A stretch of 64,000 nucleotides of DNA from Pogona vitticeps (lineage: Eukaryota > Chordata > Lepidosauria > Squamata > Agamidae). The translations under genes and the position numbers were made by a program. The notes beneath the pieces are model-generated. The model searched no databases and was not told the DNA's origin. It worked only from the letters and a program-made list of their open reading frames with translations. Positions 1-10,788 of the stretch are shown here, in pieces (within the stretch, counting starts at the first letter, position 1; each line of letters opens with the position of its first letter). Where the stretch lies: positions 1,841,501 to 1,905,500 of the forward strand of contig NC_135793.1 in assembly GCF_051106095.1 (NCBI RefSeq), in the 5' to 3' direction.

Positions 1-675
1 AACACACTGCAGCAGTTCTAAATACCTACGTTCTACCATATATGTTCTGTACTTACTTAGAGGTTCAAAAGGTGGCTGGATCATGGCCACCCCCTCGCGG
101 GTTTCCATGGCTGAACAGCGATTTGAGCCCCGTTGGATGCAAAATATTGTCTAGTTTAGACCTGAAGGCTCCTTCCTCCCAAACCAGGACAGCATCACAT
201 TCAAACTTTTTCATGGAGTTGCTAATGGGACCCTCTTTGCTGAAGGGAGACTAGGCTTAGTTGGGCAGCTTGACAGCTGCAGTGCCATGTTGTCTGGGGT
301 TTTGTCTCTCCCATGGTTGACAACAGAAGTGTGCAGCGCGGTGTTTTGGACTTCTTCCTCCCGGCGTTAAACAGGCAACATCATGATGGTCGTAGCCCAA
401 ACCCACAATTTTCCATACTCCCAGTAAACTTGAGAAAACTCTTCCGGGTCTCCTTGACATGGGCTGAACGTCACAGGAAACCTTCTGCTTTGCTGCTCAA
501 ATCCCCGGGAGCCACATCTTTTCCTTTGCTTTGGGTGATGTTTAGAAACAGGGATTGTCCAGGGGCGAAGTGGGGAGGGCCTTGCTCCTCCCCCCCCACT
601 TAATGCTGCTCTGTCCCAGGCAGCCTGAAATCGCAACTGGGGAAGGAACTAGTGGATACAAAGGTCCAGAGCTAC
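1..675. other. Anonymous single-copy-like DNA
   Basis: I see no gene, recognised repeat or RNA in this stretch. Open frames on both strands are short and overlap one another without codon character. A short C run lies near 590-599. Confidence 0.5.
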
Positions 676-744
676 TGAATGGCTGAACTCCATGATCCAG
701 ATAGAGCCCCTTCCAGCTGTTCCAGTTCTGAGATGATGATGATG
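676..744 (+). repeat. SINE 3' tail fragment, CR1-like tail type
   Basis: Reads as the 3' end of a tRNA-head SINE on the plus strand: CATGATCC, then CCCCTTCCAGCTGTTCC, then GTTCTGAGATGATGATG. The same tail, in fuller form, ends the copy at 36476-36610. The tRNA-like head is absent or unrecognisable, so this is a 5'-truncated relic. Confidence 0.55.
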
Positions 745-1530
745 GAGAACGGAGAGCCAGATCTTTTGCAGCTGAGGTCCCTGCTTACTTCTGAAGGGCG
801 ATGGCCTATGAATACATTGGAGAGTCTGTTCTAATATTTATACTCGATGTTTGTCTAACCACGGAAAGCCGCTCTGCGCTCTCTCTAATGAAATGAGACA
901 GTTCATTTAGAGCTACAATGCACTTGTCACTCTTTAGTTATCTCTCAGTCCAGATCAGCAATATGCAGAATTTGTGGCGGTTTATCCTTTTCTGTGACTT
1001 CACAGTCGGGAAATGTTTTAAAATGCTGTAGTTTCAAAGAGAATAATTCCGCACACATTTGTATCTATCTTCTGCACGAAGCGTGATTGATCGATGGTGG
1101 CAGGCGGCTCCCATACTGCGCAGGATCTGGGCTTAAATCCTTGCTTTAGGCCATCCCATCTTGAGGTATGCCGGGATGAGGGCTGCCCAGCGTTACCTTT
1201 CAGGAGGATTGTGAGAGGGACGGACTGAGCACCACCCGGGAAAAGTCGGATGCAAATGTAAGAAACAAACTTATGACTCAGCAGCACTGAAGATCCCAAA
1301 TGGCTTGTGAGTTGTTAAACCTCATGAGAGCAAAAGAGAAACCTCGCCAATGGGGAATGGATGAGAAATCTGCCTTCTTTACAAACTTTGATGGGCACAG
1401 ATGCAGCACGGCCTGTTAGGTACAGATGTGTCTGGGGAAGAATGTGCCCTTCAAGGGAAAAAAAATCTATGCAAAAATGCTCATTTCAGAATGCTCGCAA
1501 AAACATGCTTAAATGTTCTTTTGCCAATAT
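745..1530. other. Anonymous DNA
   Basis: No gene or repeat recognised. Codon-like frames are short and inconsistent. Confidence 0.5.
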
Positions 1531-1817
<287 letters not shown>

Positions 1818-4682
1818 TCTAAATTGATTGTCTGGCTGATGGTCACTTTGGGCAGAGTACAGTAATGAACATTAAAAACGTATGACTCAAACCAACAATG
1901 AATTAAAATCGAAATAAATTAGATGTGTAGTGACTACTGCCTACCACATTAACAGCCTCTCAGGAGAGAAGAGGTAGGAACTAGAGTTGGGCACAAACTT
2001 CAGTTCAGAACTCTAGTAGAGACACAAAACCAGCATTTAATTTAGATGAATACCTAGGAGGTTCAACCTTAGGCTGTGAGAGGACCACAGTCAGACTTTC
2101 TGGGCCAGCATGGATGCGCGGGCTGTTCTGTTCCGGCTTTTCCTGCACTTGCACACACACAGACACACGCACGCGCGCACACACGCACACACAAACACCC
2201 CCCCCAGCAGCAGCTTAATTAAATAAACAAGTATGAAAGATTCCATTAACTGTGTAACAGGCTCAAACCTTTGCGTATGAAGCTCAGTTTCAGATAGTTT
2301 ATATCAAACAAATAACTTCTGGTGCCCATCATCTTTAGCAACTCCATCCTGCTTATTAGCATCAGTAGCAAATTCAGGGTCAGGCAGCTGAGCCGGCTTT
2401 CTTACCTTTTGGGCCACCGGAACCAGCTTGCAGCTCCTCGCTATATTTGCACGGATTTAGGGTTAAAATTTAATCCTCCCTGTTGCGATAGAAACAGTAT
2501 CCGGAGTGTCTTGGGTCACAGCAGGTCTCCTGTTGTTTAGAGAGCATTTTAAGAGGAACATCTTGGTCTCTTCTACACAACCCATTTTTCCCCCTCCAGC
2601 GTTTACATAACCGATCTACCATCAATATTCATTCTTCTATAAATAATTAAACTTCGTAGTTGTTACAACGGCCGACATCAGCTGACAAGCACAGATCTAA
2701 CTCAAGGTCCTTGTATACTAGCGTTGCTCAGGAGAAACCTCTGCCTGCAAAGGCAGGGGATAAATTTAATAAACAACTTTGTTGATGGCCTGTTGGGAAC
2801 ACACCATGATGCACAGTTAGGCGTGACCCTCTTCCTGGGGGTGGGGGGGGGAAAGGTCCCATGTGGCATCTGGCACCTTAAACTTTGGTCCTCACCAGCA
2901 CAGGTCAGCTGGATATTCGAGACACTTGGTTTCATGCTTTGAGTTGTCCAGATTCCTGTTTTGTGGTGGGTGGATTTAATGACCTGTGTCTCTTTCCAAG
3001 GAAGTGTGCACCATTTCAGCCTTGTGGCATTTCTGGGTTGAAATCCTATAATTGCTCACTATTTTTTTAGCCTCTCATCTGTCGTATCTCATTTCTGATG
3101 TACCGTCAAAAAAAAAACCCTTTCGTATTTCAGCTACATACTCATTCAGAATGCTTCAGTAAGGGTTGTAAAAAAATAATGCAGAACTTAAGCTTCACAC
3201 CTCTGTCTGGCACATCTTGTTTCTATTGTTACAAGTAACACATACCATTGCTTCAAGCAGACAAGATTAACAAAAAAATAAAATAAAAATAAACCTGCTT
3301 TCTTTCTTTTTTATCCCCCACTTTCCTGCTTTGTGCATTTGTATATTGAGAGCTTCACAGCTTTTCTTGCTGCATAATAAGTTTGTGACATAGCTGCAAA
3401 GGTTTGTATGGTGGATTTATTATTATTATTTTGAGAAGCTACACAGAACAGAGCTGTTTTCACCCCCTCACTTTTAAACTTGGCACATACGGATCTAGAA
3501 TTAGATCAGCGATAAAGAGGGACTACGAGTCCCATTACAGAGTAGAAGCAGTGTGTCTCCCTCCCTCCCCCTGGCCACCCTTCATTAACTGGCAAGCAGT
3601 GGGCAATTAAAAAGTGTAGCAGCTGTAGCCATCCGTTTGGTGAAACCTCCCTACTCTAAAGTATGCTCTGCTCCAAGATCCCTAACCTTTTATTTCTTTC
3701 TCAGCGTGGTTCAGCTGTGGTTTGTCCCTTTAAAGCAGGAGGAGATGGGGACCCTCGGCTAAAAACTGCAGCAAGAAATTCCCTCTGCTTTTTGGATGCA
3801 TGGTCAAAAAGAAGATCCCTGTAGCTGGATTAGAGCATCTTCTCCTGCAGCATCCTCTCCCTCGCAGTTGCTGTCAAGATAGGAAGCCATCACCCCCTTG
3901 TCGGCTCCTCAGCTCTAAATTTTCAGTGTCCCGGCTGGGGGAACAGCCCAGAGAGCTTCTTTCGTCGCCTATTTTGATAGTTAGAATTGCTCCCAGTCCA
4001 ATGGATTGTGCAGCAAATGGTAGTTGAAAATGTTCGGCCTTTTTCGGGGTGGGGGATGTTTTGGACCACAAATCCCAAAATCCTCCTGTGATCCCTGAAA
4101 AATCCTGGGAGTTGTAGTCCATGCACGTGGCTGTCTTTCCCGCCACTTCTGAAAGGACGAATCCTTGCACAGGTATTGGGGAACAGGAAGTCTCTGCTCG
4201 CACCCTGGCAGCTAGGGAGCGCTTTCCTTTACCGCAATCAGCGGAATCGCCTTTTCCCCTAGAAGTCATGGTTGAATAAACTGGATAAACTGTTCAGGAG
4301 ATGCACTGTCTTTTGTGTGTGTGTGTGTGTGAGGGGAACAGGTGTAGCCATGTGGGTGTTCACAAGAAAGCAGTGCTGGAGAAATGTCCTGGAAATACAG
4401 CACAATGCTGCAACGTGGAAACCAGGTTTTGTAAGAACATGAAGAAATAGCATCCACCCCCCCTCCTGGTCTTGCTGTTTCCTGTTTTTATATGCTGTTG
4501 TTTTTATCTGTCATGGCCTTTGGGGTGGCAGTGGGATTTTATTTTTTTGTTAAGGAAACCAAGCTATGTAATAATTGCATAGAGTCTGTGTCCTCAGTCT
4601 GCCAGGGTCTAGGAGCTGTCTCCATCATCTGATTTTATGACTTTGAAAGCATCTCTCTCTGTCTCTGTCTGTCTGTCTCTCT
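1818..4682. other. Anonymous DNA with small low-complexity runs
   Basis: No gene recognised. A CA/CG-rich run lies at about 2150-2192. A palindromic patch at 4046-4122, with ACAAATCCCAAAATCC facing CTGGGAGTTGTAGTCC, resembles the internal core of the hAT MITE at 38486. The rest is unclassified. Confidence 0.45.
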
Positions 4683-4869
4683 CTCAGTGCAGAGCTATGA
4701 TTTCATCCCTTTTGATTCTGAATCCTTCAGACTTGAAGCAGGCCAGGGAGACCCAAACTGCAGTACATTTAGCCCCCGTGCCCCACTAGAAGACCTTTCA
4801 GAAATAATTTTAATTGGAGCCTTGAGGTCATGCGGGCTGGGGAGTCAGTGTGGCTTGTCTCTGTCCTAG
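4683..4869 (+). other. Weak exon-like segment
   Basis: A polypyrimidine-rich acceptor (CTGTCTCTCTCTCAG) ends at about 4686. An open frame of about 60 codons from 4687 ends in a TAG placed exactly before GTGAGG at 4870. The putative peptide starts MQSYDFIPFDSESF and I recognise no family. The acceptor tract is also part of a CT microsatellite, which produces false acceptors, and an in-frame stop abutting the donor is suspicious. Most likely chance. Confidence 0.12.
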
Positions 4870-7159
4870 GTGAGGCAGAGAACTCTTAATTGGTGAATCT
4901 GTTTGTCTTAGTGGCTGCATTGGGTGAGCCCTTTTTTAGGATGTGGTACAGCAAGATCCAAAAATCCGAAGAGGCCCACATGTCCCACCTCCCATAAAGC
5001 CAGGAGTCTACTTAACAGTCTTGTAAAACAAGCCCTCTTCCAGTTTTCTAAGTCAAAACAAAACAGCAGTAGGTACATCCAGTTTTAAAGGAAAACTCCT
5101 GGAGGGTGCTAAGGGTATGTTTGGGGTCTCTGTTGCCCATCCCACTTTTTGGGGACATATAATTCCCGTACAGATAGAAAACCTTTTTCCTAGTGATGTA
5201 AAATCAGGGTTGGTCCATTCATACACCACGGACTATTCTTTCGCACGCCTTTTATGTTGCTGAGTTGCAGCTTCTGCTAAGATTCATTTCCCTGCTTTGT
5301 TCCAGCGAATGAAATGTTTAGGTCTGGATCCGAGGAATGGCATGTGATGTTCTATGTGTGAAATGAGGCTTTCCCACCTTTTCCTCACAGCAGACTTTCC
5401 TACCCTTCAAAGAACCACTTTGGAGGACTGGGCGACCATCTGGAGGAGCATGTGTGCAAGGTGTGGGAGGAGAAGGGACTGAACATTTCAACACAGGAAG
5501 GGTGTTTTGGAGCTGAGCAAAACTTCATTATTGTTCTTATTTTGATCCACACCTGAAAACGGAAACACAAATGGATAAGGATTCTAGCGCACTTGTTTTA
5601 AAATCAGAATGGAGTCCTATGAGGCAACTGGAAGCGTCTAAAAAGTTGTGCGTATGTGTGTTTTTGGTACAGATTTTTGAAAATAAGCTAATGTTTACTG
5701 TGCAGATTTGCACCATTAGATAGCTAGAATAGGAAGAATAGAGAGAACAAAGGGGGGAAAAAGGCCACTTTGAACACCATGGCCCAAACCCTTTGGCCAG
5801 TTTCAGCTTGCATAAAGTGCATCATGTAAGCCTTGGCAGCAAAGTGTCACTTGTTAACGCCATGTTGGTGGCTTTCCTAGGTGCACCCATAAATCAGAAA
5901 TAAGCGTCTGACTCGTGATGGATAGTGCCTGCAGATAGGAGAGTGTTGTGAACCTGTTGTGTGTGTGTGTGTGTTTTTTTTTTAACTTCTGGACGGCTTT
6001 TTTCCCCTGCTCTTCTGCAGTGACCCAAGTTATGCTGAGCCTGTTCACCATAGTTTCAGGACCTTGGATAGTTCCTGTAAATCACAAATAAAGGGAAGCC
6101 AACTATGACTTTACAATGCCTGGGGGCTAATATTTTTTTTTCTGAGATTCTGCCTAGTGTAAGGTCTCACCAGAAGCCACATGGCTTGTTCAGACAGAAC
6201 CACCAAAACGAGCAATGATAGCTATGAAGACAACTTGGTTCCTGGCAATGCAATGTCCTGCTCAGTAGAAGCTCAACAGAATACGGCCCTAAATGTTCCT
6301 GTAACTTTAAAAAGAATTAATGTTGAGTTGGAATGACCAGAGAGAGGAGGTGGTTTTGGCAGAAGATGAGCCCAAAGGCTCCTGTTCTCAACTGAGCCGG
6401 TGACATGGACCTTGATGCCTCACCTCCCACACCTTTATAGCCACGTGGAATGACGGCTAATGGAAATGAATAACCAGTACGGCTGTTTCAGCAAAGAAGC
6501 AACTTACCTTCCTTTTCCAGTAGACTTAATCTTTTTTGGCCACGTTGACCTGGACTTTCAGTCTTTCAACCTTTCTTAATGTGGGAGTACATAAATACAT
6601 GTGGCATAGTAAGATGGAGATTTTTTTCTAAAAAAATATAAACAAACCAAAATACAAGCACCAGGATGGTGACATTTTCAAAGAAAGACAAAGCATTTGA
6701 GCTAACTATTAATATGAAAGGAAACGACGCTGCTGTGAAATCAAAGGGAGATGAAGAGAACTGAATATTGTCTTAAAATTCCTTCTTCCGAAAACCAATC
6801 TTTGGGCTTTGATCTTTCAGTCTTAAACTCCAGTCAAAGGTAGCTGTTAGATGTGCAAGCATGATATGGCAATTGTGCTACACCCCTATCAAGCAGTGGA
6901 GATGGAGGGAGAGAAGTACGGGTTGAAGATCGGTTGTGCAAATACGCTTGCAATTTTTGGAGTCTGGGAAAACCTAGCAGAGAGCATAGCATTCAGCGTT
7001 TTGCTTCTTTTTTTCTCTCAGGGAAAACGGCCTGTATGGGTCACTCTGATAGTGTGTCATTCCCCCATCCCTAAAGAGGAGGGGTACATAAGGAAAAAGG
7101 AAATGAACTGTGAATTCTGAAATCCAAATGGTTTGTGTTAAATACTGGAAACAGCACTG

Positions 7160-7190
<31 letters not shown>

Positions 7191-7695
7191 TTGGTGAGAC
7201 ATTCTGTCTTGTTGGCATAGCTCCTGCTAATTTTAAAATACAATACAAATCTGTGTGTCCAAGATTTAAAGAAGGGGGAAGCTCACCCATCTTTTTTCTT
7301 CAATTACTCAGAAGTAATTAATTACTCAATTGCAAGCTAGCTCCCTGTCATGCACCTTTTGCATGGACGCCATATACCAAGTGCAGCCCATCCCCTCGGA
7401 TTGAAGCCAAAGGAAATTAGCACTGTTTGATTTCTAAAGCTGAGAATTTTTTTCAACAACATTTTTCTCGTTGGCACAAATCTATGGATGTCGTGTGGCA
7501 GAATAGGTGAACTTCCAGATCTGTAGCCAGCCTTATCCTAAGCTAGAAAGGATATGTAGGCAGCCTTTTAAATGATTTGGACAATCAAGTGTGGTTTAAG
7601 AGTGATTAACAAACAGACATATTTAGGTAAAATTGTTTCTGCTGCCAACTTCTTCATTTCCTCTGAAAATTAAAACCATGTGTGTTTTTAAAGGA
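4870..7695. other. Anonymous DNA
   Basis: No gene recognised. It contains a (GT)n run at about 5958-5976 and an (ATT)n run at about 7162-7191. The sequence is AT-moderate and single-copy-like. Confidence 0.45.
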
Positions 7696-7848
7696 CATTT
7701 TTAATTCTCTTGCCTATTTATTTTAATTTTGGGGGGTGGACATTATGTTCTGTTCATTTTTAAGGGTGTGTGATTTTATTGCTTTAATTTATTATGAACG
7801 TCCTTGGGTTCCTCCGTTGGGAGAAAGGTAGTAAATAAATAAAATAAC
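7696..7848 (+). mobile_element. L2-like LINE 3' UTR tail
   Basis: A T-rich stretch leads into a tail of the form TATGAACGTCCTTGGGTTCC, then GGGAGAAAGGTAGTAAATAAAT. This matches the pattern of other LINE tails here (27000, 41760, 59460): a GTAAGCCGCC-like box, a purine GGGAGAAAGG-like box, then an AAAT repeat. The clade is inferred from the copy at 59110-59532, where coding sequence is attached. The 5' part is missing. Confidence 0.5.
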
Positions 7849-7969
7849 GGAGAGTCACGTGATTTGAAAGGGGGACTCTAAAAATCATGGTACTTGGGGT
7901 CAAGTCTGGTCTAGCAGCAGCAAAAGCCAAAGACAAGCGAGAACAACGTTTTGAGCATTTTAAAGACTA

Positions 7970-8451
7970 TGTCAGGATCTGGCCCACACTGCCCGGGCAG
8001 CTGCAGGATCGGGGCCAGCCTGACCCCAGGTACGGCTGGATGTTTGCAGGCTCAGGCCCTGGCCCGGGTAGCAGCTGCTGGGCCACTCATGAGGCTCACC
8101 TGGAAACCTGGAAGGAAGGGCTATTTAAGGAGCGGCTCTCCCAGAAGTGGCCTCTGCAGTCATGGGTTTCAGCTGTGTTGTGCAGACTGCTCTGCCTGCT
8201 TTGCTGTTCCTGAGCTCCTGCGTCCCAGTATTTCTGCTCCTGTCTTGGTCCCTGTTCTTGCCTCCATTGGCTTCCTGCCTCTCGGTGCCTTGTTCCAGCT
8301 CCGTGTTCTCTGCCTGGTGCTCCTGCCTCTGCTTGGTCATGACCCACTGCGTGGTGAGTGCCTTTGGACTCGGTCCTCTGCGTGGTGGATGGGGTCCTTG
8401 TGTCTTTCCCCCCCAGGTGAGGGGCTGCCTGGGATCCCTTGGATGGTGACA
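7970..8451 (+). mobile_element. Solo LTR, probably Ty3/Gypsy-like (fossil)
   Basis: A 482-bp element begins TGTCAGGATCTGGCC and ends GGATGGTGACA, so it has TG...CA ends with a TGTCA/TGACA terminal inverted repeat. The pentamer GACTA flanks it on both sides (7965-7969 and 8452-8456), a perfect 5-bp target duplication. A TATA-like CTATTTAAGG box near 8121 and the CTGC-rich region after it resemble reptile Gypsy LTRs. No internal retroelement sequence is attached, so this is a solo LTR left by LTR-LTR recombination. The exact duplication suggests a moderately recent insertion. Class assignment is inference; an endogenous retrovirus LTR is the alternative. Confidence 0.8.
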
Positions 8452-8456
8452 GACTA

Positions 8457-9095
8457 AAATATTTCCTGCAGAGAGGCTGTGGGCAGCAATCCCCTTTTTG
8501 CAGAAGGTGACAACAAACAGTGATTCCAACCTTTTGGGTGTCACATCCTCTTCTCAACCTTTGAGAAGCCCCCAAGCCTTGTTCTTTTCCCATCATCCAT
8601 TCCCCTTTTTTTTAAGGAAAAACCTCAGTTAGGAATTCTTTCTTTAAAACAACCTCACAAAGCAGAACTATTTTATTTAAAAGAATATTTCATTGAATTT
8701 AGTGCCGTTTACTGTTTCAATTACAGAGTCAGCAGAAACAGTTTTTCTTCAGAAATCCTAAAGGCTGCTTCCAGTGTGTATCCTGGTTTTCAGAGGGAGG
8801 GGGACCCCCTTTGAGCTCATTTCGATGTCATAGATCAGAGGCAGCAGACGTGGGAAAGGCCAACTGGAAGCAATGCTTTCTCAGGAGTCCAGGTCTCCTT
8901 GAGAGAAAGCCTTTTTTTCTTGGAAAGACCCACAGGCAAAATCCCTTTCTTGAGCTGTTGGTTCAGCTGGCCCGGCCCCTACAGCTGAGATCAGGGAGGG
9001 CTTCAGGCAGTCCACCCGTAGGAGCCCCTGGGGTTTTAGGAGACATGACATCTGGTCCTTGCTTGCTTTGCACCCTGAAAGCTCTCCTTAAGGTG
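8457..9095. other. Anonymous DNA
   Basis: No gene recognised. The sequence is mixed and may contain decayed repeats. Confidence 0.4.
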
Positions 9096-9231
9096 CAGGG
9101 GCGCCCCACCTTGGGACCCCAGATGTTCTTGGACCACAACTTCCAGAAACACTGGCCAGCCCAGAGAGTGGAGAAGGTTTCTGGGAATTGCTGTTCAAGA
9201 ACTTCTGGGGACCCAAAGTCAAGAACCATCA
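9096..9231. mobile_element. hAT-type palindromic MITE, old copy
   Basis: Left half: ACCTTGGGACCCCAGATG and TTCTTGGACCACAACTTCC. Right half: the facing complement GGGAATTGCTGTTCAAGAAC and TTCTGGGGACCCAAAGTC, ending AAGAACCAT. Same family as 38486-38606. The ends are worn and I could not identify a clean 8-bp duplication. Confidence 0.7.
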
Positions 9232-10553
9232 CCTTAGTCTACGTGGCTTCTTGGCAGCCTAGCCTTGCTTTTGGACTCTCTTGCACCTTGGGACTGTTTT
9301 GGCCCTGGATCTCCTGCACCTGGTTCGCCTGCTACCCTGGTAAGCCTCTTGTGTGCTGGCTTTAGGACTACTCCTGCCTGTGTAATTGGACATCAATCAA
9401 AAGCCACTTATAAAACTCAAGGGACCTCGTAGAATGAGGTGGAGGATGGTCAGTTACTCATCACCAAAGAGTAAGGCGAAATAAATAAATAATAAAAAAT
9501 AAAGATAAAAAGGACACCAATTTGCATAGAAATAGCATATGCTAATCTACAGCTAGCTACAAATGCAAAATGAGGAGCAAATTGTGCTTGTGCAGAATCA
9601 GAAATTTTTACAATTTAAATCGGATGCGGCTTCTTCCGTGGGAAAAGCTGCAGCCAGGGGACCTGTGAGGCTCCCGTCTACGAGTAGATGCTGCTGACTG
9701 TGGATCGTGGACCCCGTAAGGGTCCCTCCTCTTGGCTTTATCTTTAATTCAGACCTTCAGACAGAGGATTGTTCTCTGGAATCTTTTCAAACAGAGTTCC
9801 TGTCCTTAAAAAAAAAACATGTCCATGGCCGCCTTGTTGTTGTGTGATATGGCACCCAGACTCTTTTGGTTGGGGGGTGATTCCTGTAAATCTTTGTGCA
9901 ACCCCGCAAGGGGTTTCTTTGGGTTGCATAATTTTGTTTCAATATGCAAAAGCCGACTTATCCAGTATTTATGAAGCTTTCAGAAATAAATGCTTTTGTT
10001 TTATTAAAATCATCAGAACAAATTTGCCCAGTGTTAGAAAGATATGTTGCTTATCTAGGAATTCCATTTAATGCCGTAACAGCATTTGCATTGTTAACCT
10101 TACTACTTGGGAATCTTGTATTGCAGCTGTTGGCAGCAGCAACCGTGTGTGTAACAACTTTGTTTTAAGAGGGCACTTTAAAAAGTATGTTATCACTCTG
10201 AAGAAAATTAAATATTTTGTAAGTTTATTTTTCTTCCCCCTCCAACTTTCTCCATTTCAGTTCTTGGGCTATAGAAATGAAAGATTCTTGTTCTTTATTC
10301 CTCCCATGTTTTCCCCGAGTTTGCTTTCTCTCATTCCTTACAGTTGCTTTCTTCTCCATAACAGCTTCATTATTATTTTTTATTTGCAAGATAGTGTGGC
10401 TTTTCTTTCACAGAGCTGTGGTTTTTTTTAAGGAGCATTTTAAAAAGATGGAACATGGAAATTGCCTTCTTCAAAAGAAAGTTGAACTCTTTGGAGAATT
10501 TAAAATTAGTGGCAAACACCCAAGGATTTGAAATAAAGGCTTGACTTGAATCA
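9232..10553. other. Anonymous DNA
   Basis: No gene recognised. 9240-9370 is CT-rich and could be an old LTR scrap, but nothing decides this. 10180-10440 is T-rich. Confidence 0.4.
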
Positions 10554-10788
10554 TGTTAGCTCAGTGGGTTAGGTCTCTGGCTGTGGAGCTAGAGGTTAGG
10601 AGTTCGGTTCCTGCACTGGGCATCCCAGAAGAGCCAGCCTGGGTGGCCTTGGGCAAGCTGCACCATCCCAGGGCACCCCTAGAGGAAGAGAATGGTAATG
10701 CACCTCTGAGTGTTCTCTAGGTGGAAAACCCTGGAAGGGATGGCCAAAAGTCAGGGTCGACTTGATGGCACAGTGCGATTATTATAAT
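10554..10788 (+). mobile_element. tRNA-derived SINE, tail type A
   Basis: The head GTTAGCTCAGTGGGTTAGG gives an A-box-like element and GGAGTTCGGTTCC gives a B-box-like element, as in a tRNA gene. A body segment follows (CCAGCCTGGGTGGCCTTGGG, CTAGAGGAAGAG), and the tail reads CAGGGTCGACTTGATGGCAC before AT-rich sequence. Other copies of this family: 13571, 22614, 39541, 55912 (minus) and 62169 (plus). It is nearly full length and moderately diverged. Confidence 0.88.

Noticed and set aside
7951-8457. 168-codon open frame with many Leu and Pro
   Set aside because: It lies inside the solo LTR; its length comes from GC-rich LTR sequence and it shows no protein family.
8096-8596. Antisense open frames over the same stretch
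   Set aside because: Same LTR, opposite strand; no motif.
8811-9365. 184-codon open frame
   Set aside because: It runs through a hAT MITE and anonymous DNA; composition is not protein-like.
9240-9380. CT-rich stretch resembling LTR 3' sequence
   Set aside because: No TG/CA ends or target duplication; too little to call.
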